Assembly: GCA_001179505.1 (NCBI GenBank)
Contig: CDMY01000226.1
Coordinates: forward strand, 1-25,374
Reading direction: 5' to 3'
From: Vitrella brassicaformis
Taxonomy: Eukaryota; Sar; Vitrellaceae
DNA: 25,374 nucleotides
Shown: one piece after another, positions 19,556 through 25,374 of the stretch
How positions within the stretch are numbered: position 1 is the first letter of the stretch
Layout of the letters: every line of letters begins with the position of its first letter
Made by a program: the position numbers and the translations under genes
Notes under the pieces: generated by a model
Seen by the model: the letters and a program-made list of their open reading frames with translations, nothing else
Database searches by the model: none
Told to the model about the DNA's origin: nothing

Positions 19556-20644
19556 ATGGAAAGGAGGCAACGCAGACGGCAGTCCTTCGATGGGGCCCTC
19601 CTTCCGTCCACAAACCTCTGCGAAAAGGCCCTCTCCCGAGCCCGCACGGCGGATGACTCGGTCCCATCCAGAGAGTCAATGGAGCGCAGCCCCAAGGCCC
19701 TTTGCGGCAACCTGGGGCGGATTCCTGACGTCCTGCTCTGGTAGCTACACTGACTGCATCACAACACACACCTGAACAAACCGCTTCAAAAGAGTGATGA
19801 GTCTGAGCACTTTGAGTGTGTTTTCATGTCAGGGAGGTTTGTGGCCTGTTGGGCGCTCGAGGCGTGCTGACTCTCTCTGAAACCTGCAGCCGTAGGCGAG
19901 CGGCCAGGAGGGCAGTGGGGGGCCTGCCAGTGGTTGCAATGAGTGTGTGCGTGTGTGCGCGTGTGCCTGCAGGTTGTCGTGAGGTGGCGATGAAGCCCTG
20001 TGTGTGGGCGCAGCTGTGTGCCATGCGGTGGCCCAGAGGGCTCAACGCCGCGGCCTATCACCACCAATGCATTGCGCTCTACAGGGACTCGTAAGCACAG
20101 CACCACAAACAGTCCACTCGTCGTGTCATTCGTTCATTGGTCGGTTCGCTCGCAGCAACGGCTGGCTGCCTCTCAAGCTGGCGCAGCAAAGCGATGGCAG
20201 TTCCAGCGGCGACAGCCGTCCGTCGTCGGCCTCGTCGTCGGGCAGCTGCGGCCGGTCGCGGGCTGCCGCGCCGTTGTCGCGATGGGTGCGTGCTTCCCCA
20301 AGATTCGACATTCAGAAGCACAAGGTGACCAGCCCCTTTGTCAACACCATGGACCTTCGTCAAGACGGAGAGAAGGTTTACACCGTCACAGAAAGGTGAG
20401 TCAACTGGACCGTTGGGTGCGTGTGGGTGGAGTGTGATTGAGTGTGTCTTGTGTTGCAAGCTTGTGGTGTCCTTGTTGTGTTGTTGTGTGTGCAGTGGTC
20501 GTGGTGGCAAGTCGCTGATCAGTGTGTATGATGTGGCGACCGGCGCGCTCGACCACAGCAAGACGGTCGACGTGCGAAGCATCAACTGCATCGACTGTCA
20601 GCTCACAAGCACACACACGAGTCGAGGAACAAGTGAATCATTCA

Positions 20645-20677
<33 letters not shown>

Positions 20678-22375
20678 ACCGCGTGCGTCAGTGTGTGGTG
20701 GTATCTATGCAACTGGCGACGACGGCGGGCACGTGAGGGTCTTCTCCAAGACAGACCACCACCAAAAGGCCACTATGAAATGGTACCTCACTCAGTCACT
20801 CACTCACTCACTCACTCTGCGTCGTATATGGGAATTTCTATGGATCGTTGTGTGTGTGTGTGCGTGTGTGTCTGTGTCTGTGTCTGTGTGTCAGCATGAG
20901 TGAGGTGAATGACCTGCGTCTGACTCGCGAGTCGGTCGCCATCAACGTCCGCACCTCATCCAGATACCCTGGTGCGTACGCCAACGAACCTAACCACACA
21001 CAGACACCCCCCCCCCACCACCACTCCACACACACACACTGTCCTGTGGATCGCTCCACAACCAGCTGGTATGGAGGTGTGGCACATCGAGAGCGGTCAC
21101 CGCGAGAGGCTGCGGCCGGCCGACACCAACGACAAGTGGATCCACGCCGTCGACCTCAACGAGGACAAGTCCATCAACGACGTCACATTCGTCGGCGAAA
21201 ACACCGCCGACGGCTGCTTCTGGATCTTGCAGTGCGACATGAGACGCAAAGACAGGTGTGCTATACGGCGGGGGGCGGGGCGGGGCAGTTGTGGTATATA
21301 TTTGCCGTTGGTTGGGCAAGTGTATGTGTCGGTGTGTGCGGTTGGTGTGTGTGTGTCAGGGTGGTGTTGGAGCTTCAGCAGAGCAAGCGCATGTTGTGGC
21401 CTCTGCGTGTGACGGGGCGGCAGGTGCTGTATGCCTACGTGCACCGCACCGGCGACAGGAACGGCAAAATCAGACACCTTGACCTCAGGTAGGGTAAATC
21501 ACATCACATATAGCTATCCTTTGCACTGCACCAGTAAGAACCAAATGTGATGGACCGGATCACATTTGGTTCTTACTGGTGTCAGATACCCGAAGCCCTC
21601 CCCTCTCTTAGAGGACCACCGCCCTTACCCTTCCTCCCCGGCCTCCAGCCGCCACTCCCCCTGCAGACGGCGAGGTGGACCACACATCATCGACGCACCC
21701 ACACCGCCCTCTCACATCCGCCCGCGCCCGTCGGCCAGGCACTCAACCACACGAGTATCATCAGCATCGTATACCCCACCACCAGCAGCGGCGGCAGCAG
21801 CAGCAGCAGCAACGGCATCCGACGTCTCCCCGCGGCCGTTCCCCAGCATATCGTCGATTGCGAGTGCCATCACGGGGGCGGCTGTGGCGTGTGAGAAGGG
21901 TGTGGCGAGCGACATGGTGCAGGTGTTGCCGCACCGAGTGGAGGATTTCCGGATTATGCATGGACACGTGAGACAGACAGACAGACAGACAACAAGAGAG
22001 ACAGACGGACACGGTTGTTGCCGTCGCATCGTCGATGGATCGTTGTGTGTGTGTGTGGTCCAGATCTATGCCTTGTGTGAGTCCAAGAATGAGTTGTCTC
22101 TGTGGCGCAGCCCACTGGCCACCGCCTCGCAACCACCCGAGTGCCTCAGTGTGATTGATATCTTCGATCCACAGGGCTGGAACGAACCTCTGAAGCTGCT
22201 ACAGTGCTGCGAAAGTGAGAGAGGCGAGAGAGGCGAGGGACAGAACAGACTCTGTGCAGGTCAGGTGCAGTGCACGGTCTGTGTGTGTGTGTGTGGTGCA
22301 GATGGGTGGACCTGCACGTACGGCGAGCATCTTGCTGTGGGTAAGGTCGTGCAGCCCTGGACCTTTGCACCATGA
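19556..22375 (+). CDS. F-box protein with a WD/propeller-like C-terminal region
   Basis: Twelve exons giving about 602 residues: 19556-19740, 19833-19914, 19984 (or 19973)-20090, 20156-20395, 20496-20596, 20692-20782, 20895-20971, 21066-21255, 21360-21488, 21586-21967, 22064-22214 and 22302-22375. Phases agree throughout; only the exon 2/3 junction has alternatives. The F-box lies at about residues 55-90 (RIPDVLLWEVCGLLGARGVLTLSETCSRRRAARR), split by intron 1, followed by CVWAQLCAMRWP. Later segments look like propeller blades: YVTESGRGGKSLISVYDVATG-type strands, YATGDDGGHVRVFSK, GMEVWHIESG, DGCFWILQCD and YALCESKNELSLWR. A Pro/Ser/Ala-rich disordered insert sits in exon 10. By family the F-box would bind SKP1 in an SCF ubiquitin ligase and the propeller would choose the substrate. 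Confidence 0.82.
20645..20678 (+). repeat. (TC)n(TG)n tract before a splice acceptor
   Basis: A CT tract followed by a GT tract ends shortly upstream of the GCGTCAG acceptor at 20691 in the F-box gene. It is one of the few introns here with a classical pyrimidine run. Confidence 0.9.
20847..20891 (+). repeat. GT-rich repeat before a splice acceptor in the F-box gene
   Basis: An interrupted (GT)n/(GTGTCT)n tract runs directly into the TCAG acceptor at 20891-20894. Confidence 0.9.
21529..21581 (+). repeat. Perfect 23-bp intronic hairpin next to a 3' splice site
   Basis: The arm 21529-21551 is the exact reverse complement of 21559-21581, with a 7-nt loop GGACCGG at 21552-21558. It lies in intron 9 of the F-box gene. 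The right arm ends four bases before the acceptor AG (21584-21585). In RNA it would fold the intron end into a stable stem. Size resembles a small microRNA precursor or a foldback element remnant. Confidence 0.9.
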
Positions 22376-22891
22376 CTGACTATGACTGACTGATCGACTG
22401 GAATGTGGGCGGCGTTGGGGAATATATGAATGGAATGGTCGAATGCTCGTTCGGATGTTTGGATGGATGGCCGGCTGTCCCTCCCTCCCTCCCGTTTTGC
22501 TGCCTGCTTTGTGTGCCTGTCGGGGTGTGTGCGCGTCATTGGATGGATGGATGGATGGATGGCACTGTTTGCTGTCATCCCTTGCCTGCCTGCCTTTGCT
22601 CTTTCTTTCTGTCTTTGCCTGTGCTGGTTTTGCTGTTTGTTGTACTCTTATCAATTGCACCGTGTAGAGCAGAGCTCGTGAGAGTGTGTGAGCTCACCAC
22701 GGAGGCAGGTCTGTCTGTCTGGCTGTATGCCTGCCTGTTTGTCTGTCTGTCTGTCTGTGTCCGTGCATCTATCTATCTACGAGCAGTTTTTTGCCGTAGG
22801 AATCAGCCAGCCCATCTGACAGCACTGTTCCCCTCCATTGTGATGGTGGGCAGAGAGGGAGGCCTTCTCTCTGCCCGTGTATAGTCCTCTT

Positions 22892-22922
<31 letters not shown>

Positions 22923-23457
22923 CCTGTCCTGCCTGTCCGTCCGTTCCGCTCGAGTGTCTAAAAGTCGGTTTTGCCTGCCTGCCTGCCTGTCTGACTGCTG
23001 ACTGAGTGGATGGACCAATGGATGCCGCGTGTCCTTACCTTACGACTAGGCATTAGTCCCCGAGGGGGACAAGGGTGGCTGGGGTCATACGGATGGGAGA
23101 GGGGGGACAGGGAAGGAGGGAGGGAGCGGGTGTTCTCTTAAGCCTGGCCCGCTCGTTGGTTGGTCTTTGAGTGGAGTGAGTCGAGCTGAGAGACACTAAC
23201 GAGGGATCATATGCGTTTGGAACGGCACTTGAGCAGCGAATGACTCCAGGAGTTCATTCAGCACAGCCTTGAACTCGTTCGTTCGATGTGTGCGCCGCGC
23301 TGCCATGCCGCCGCCATGAAACCACCACGACACACACGCCGTCCGATCAACACTCACTAAGCATGCATCTACGTACACGTCAACCAACATCAAAACAGGG
23401 CCTGCCTCAAAACTGAGCTGCAACGAGCGCGTAAACCCATCACTCACTCACTCACTG
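22376..23457. other. Tail-to-tail intergenic region of about 1.1 kb, microsatellite-rich
   Basis: It lies between the stops of the F-box gene (+) and the G-patch gene (-). It holds (GGAT)n at about 22538-22562, (CTGT)n at about 22736-22758, (CCTG)n at 22891-22917 and again at about 22973-22990, and a G-rich stretch at 23088-23128. Apart from the small open frame at 23196-23306, I found no supported gene. Confidence 0.6.
23196..23306 (-). CDS. Possible 36-residue open frame (weak)
   Basis: ATG at 23306, stop at 23196-23198. The peptide begins MAARRTHRTNEF and continues KAVLNELLESFAAQVPF, which would form an amphipathic helix. The frame remains open upstream to 23447, ten bases from the G-patch gene's stop. 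It could be a downstream exon of an alternative transcript of that gene, a tiny gene, or chance. No splice evidence supports it. Confidence 0.2.
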   Translation of the reverse strand: MAARRTHRTNEFKAVLNELLESFAAQVPFQTHMIPR

Positions 23458-24130
23458 TCACTCAGCCCCCTTCTTGGCCTTCCTGCCCTTCTTCTTGGCC
23501 TTCTTGGCCCCGTCTGCCGCTGCTGCTGCTGATGTGGCTGCGGCTGCCGCAGGGAAGCTGCCGTGCCAGCCTGCCCGTTCCGGCGACCTGGCCTCCTCTG
23601 TGTTGCTGCCACCGTCGATCTCTGTCACCCTGCCAGCCTTCTGCTTCTTCTTGGCCTTCTTGGAAGCTGAGGGGAGGGGCGAACCTGTGGCTATGTCGTG
23701 GCCGTGGCCGTCAGCGTGCTCCGAGGTGTGGTCGTGATGCTCCTCCAGCAGCTGCAGGTGGGTGGCCTTCCTCTTCTTGTTGGCCTTCTTGGCTGGGACC
23801 TTATGGGCGAAGCTGGGGGTGGCTCGGTGAGGTTGAGAGGGGTGGTGGTTGGACGCGGCGTCCTGGGCCTGAGCGAAGGGAAGCAGACCAGAGCAGATGA
23901 ACCAAAGGACAGTAAGCATCCATGCCTGCAGGTGTGTGTACCGACCGACCTGTATCCGTTGGAGTTTGCCGGCCATCCTGTCGGCCTTTCGGCAGGTGCG
24001 GCCCTTGCATGCCGCCAACAGCTCGTCAGAGTGCCGCCGGTGCTTCTTGGTGCTGGGCGAGTGTGCAGTCTCGTCGGCCTCGCTGTCGTCATCGCTGTCG
24101 TGGGTCGTGTGCTGCAGCCCATTGCCGGCA

Positions 24131-24162
<32 letters not shown>

Positions 24163-24741
24163 AGGGAGGTAGATGGGATGGATTCACGACGACGTGTCGT
24201 GTGTGCACTCCAATGGGTTTCTGCCTACGTGGTTGCGTACGTGTGTTTGTATCTTGTTAGCGATGTTGTTGTAGAGGTCTCCCCACCAGTTCTTCCACTG
24301 CTCCTCGGGAGCATCCTTCGAATCAGCACCCAACTGAGACAGACAGAGATACACAGACGGAAGGACACAAGACATGATGATGATAATGATGATGACGACG
24401 GACGTGTGTCGGTGCCCCCCCCCTCCCCTGCGAACCCCTAGCGCCTGTTCCCTCTTCTTGATCTGGAGGCAGCTGGTCGTCCCCTGCTGCTCCCTACCGA
24501 GACCATTGCCCCTGACAAACACACACACACACACACACGCACAGATCAGGCGAGGTCAGGCGACTCGGGCAATGCGACGCTTGCATCTGTGTGTCGGGGG
24601 TGTTGTTGTTGGTGTCATCGTGACCTTGGCTTACTCTTTCCATCCCATCTTCTTGAGCATGACCTCCCCGAAGCTCGACTTGAAGGGCTTGCTCTGCACA
24701 CCGCTCCCGGACAGCAGACGGTCGTAAAACTTCCTCGACAT
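23458..24741 (-). CDS. G-patch protein, GPATCH4/PINX1-like, probably nucleolar
   Basis: Five exons, 24635-24741, 24436-24511, 24241-24333, 23950-24111 and 23458-23868, all in phase, 282 residues. The G-patch spans about residues 24-64: FGEVMLKKMGWKEGNGLGREQQG-type glycine spacing, then IKKREQALGLGADS. After it come WKNWWGDLYNNIANKI (about 74-89) and a GRTCRKADRMAGKLQRIQ segment; both follow the order seen in GPATCH4 as I remember it. The C-terminal exon is Lys-rich (KKANKKRK, KKAKKKQK, KKAKKKGRKAKK), typical of nucleolar targeting. G-patch domains bind and stimulate DEAH-box helicases such as DHX15/Prp43, so a role in ribosome biogenesis is expected. The match to GPATCH4 rather than PINX1 rests on the WW-rich segment. 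Confidence 0.88.
24131..24158 (-). repeat. (GA)n tract, a CT polypyrimidine run in a G-patch gene intron
   Basis: Fourteen AG units on the plus strand. In the minus-strand transcript this is a pure CU tract 17 nt before the exon 4 acceptor. Confidence 0.9.
24520..24543 (-). repeat. (CA)n on plus, UG repeat before an acceptor of the G-patch gene
   Basis: On the minus strand the GT repeat leads into TTTGTCAG, the acceptor of exon 2. Confidence 0.9.
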
Positions 24742-25374
24742 GATGACGCTGGACACACAGGCTGGTGGAAACGGCCAGAGTGGACAGCCTCCACAGCGGT
24801 TTCGAGGAACCCTAGAGATACGTGCGAGCTTGAAGATGAGGCGCGTTGCTTCCTTTCCTTCGTCACGGCCAGGCACGCACACTGTCAGCCCGTCGTGAAA
24901 GATCCGTCATGCCAAAGATCTCATCAATTTCTTTGCATTTGCTTGTCTTGCATCGCCTTTGGTTGTCTGTTCCCCTTTGCTGTTTGCCTCTCTGTGCGCC
25001 GGGCCGCATGCGGGTGCGGTGCATTGACCAGTGACAGAGAGCGGCCACTGACGGGCCGTAGTCCTACTCGTTGGTACCGCACTTACTCGTTGGGCCACGA
25101 CCATGCTCACTTTTCGCTTGTGTTGCATCGTATGGTGTGCTCAGGTTGGGTGTGTCGTGTGGTTGGTTGGTTTTGACTTGTCCGTACCAGGGGCACTACT
25201 CACTTCTGTTAGTACGCACCTACACCTGTGATGCGGACCATCCATCACTTCTCTCTGTGTGTGGATGGTGCGCTGGTGCAGGGTGTTGTTCCGTGGTATG
25301 TTCGACTATTGACTATTCGGGTTACCACGGGTGCGTTAGCATGTACTGCTGGTATGTCACCCCCCCCCCCCCCC
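24742..25374. other. Upstream region of the G-patch gene; ends in a poly-C run
   Basis: I find no exon series with signals here. A plus-strand frame from ATG 24909 (MPKISSISLHLL) is open for 42 codons and hydrophobic, but has no family mark. The word GTGAAAGA occurs at 24895-24902. A short inverted repeat, ACCATCCA/TGGATGGT, lies at 25239-25269. The window ends with 15 consecutive C (25360-25374), which may be a contig end or sequencing artefact. Confidence 0.45.

Noticed and set aside
22536-22990. Tandem tetranucleotide arrays considered as a CRISPR or minisatellite array
   Set aside because: Units are simple 4-bp microsatellites with no spacer structure, and the genome is eukaryotic.

Overview
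This is nuclear DNA of an intron-rich, GC-rich eukaryote. Introns are mostly 50-310 nt and begin GTGAG, GTAAG, GTCAG or GTCGG. Many end in (UG)n tracts directly before CAG. Gene content points to a free-living alveolate: a secreted coiled-coil family that I know from dinoflagellates and chromerids, an EF-hand/transmembrane protein of algal type, scavenger-receptor domains, and RING, F-box, G-patch and 2OG-oxygenase proteins. My best guess is a chromerid such as Vitrella brassicaformis; this is inference from style and families, not a search result. Nothing viral, organellar or bacterial was seen.

Layout. 2-337 (+) is an open frame with no start, probably the tail of a gene to the left. 456-2517 (+) is a secreted two-SRCR protein. 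2703-3203 is copy A of a dispersed repeat, followed by a long hairpin at 3255-3360. 3405-3751 (-) is a three-exon gene for a 55-residue protein. 3825-5652 (+) is an EF-hand/TM protein. 6101-9641 (-) is an 18-exon secreted coiled-coil protein with one frame break at A_AAA_AAG. 9734-13118 (+) is a zinc-ribbon/WD40 protein resembling a TFIIIC subunit. 13185-13632 (-) is an 87-residue protein. 14038 to about 16453 (-) is a secreted protein whose main exon places every Asn in an N-X-T sequon. 16570-17420 (+) is a prolyl-4-hydroxylase-like oxygenase. 17575-18030 is repeat copy B, inverted. 18179-19471 (-) is a RING-H2 E3 ligase. 19556-22375 (+) is an F-box/WD-like protein with a perfect 23-bp hairpin in intron 9. 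23458-24741 (-) is a GPATCH4-like nucleolar G-patch protein. The remainder to 25374 holds no gene I can support and ends in 15 C.

Architecture. Strands alternate almost perfectly. Four head-to-head pairs have start codons separated by only 73, 92, 116 and 84 bp, so each pair probably shares one promoter. The spaces between gene tails carry the repeats and microsatellites, and both copies of the dispersed repeat lie in such tail-to-tail gaps. Most exon models were built by requiring GT-AG borders and matching phase at every junction. Where that failed it is stated. No functional link between the neighbouring genes is evident beyond shared promoters.
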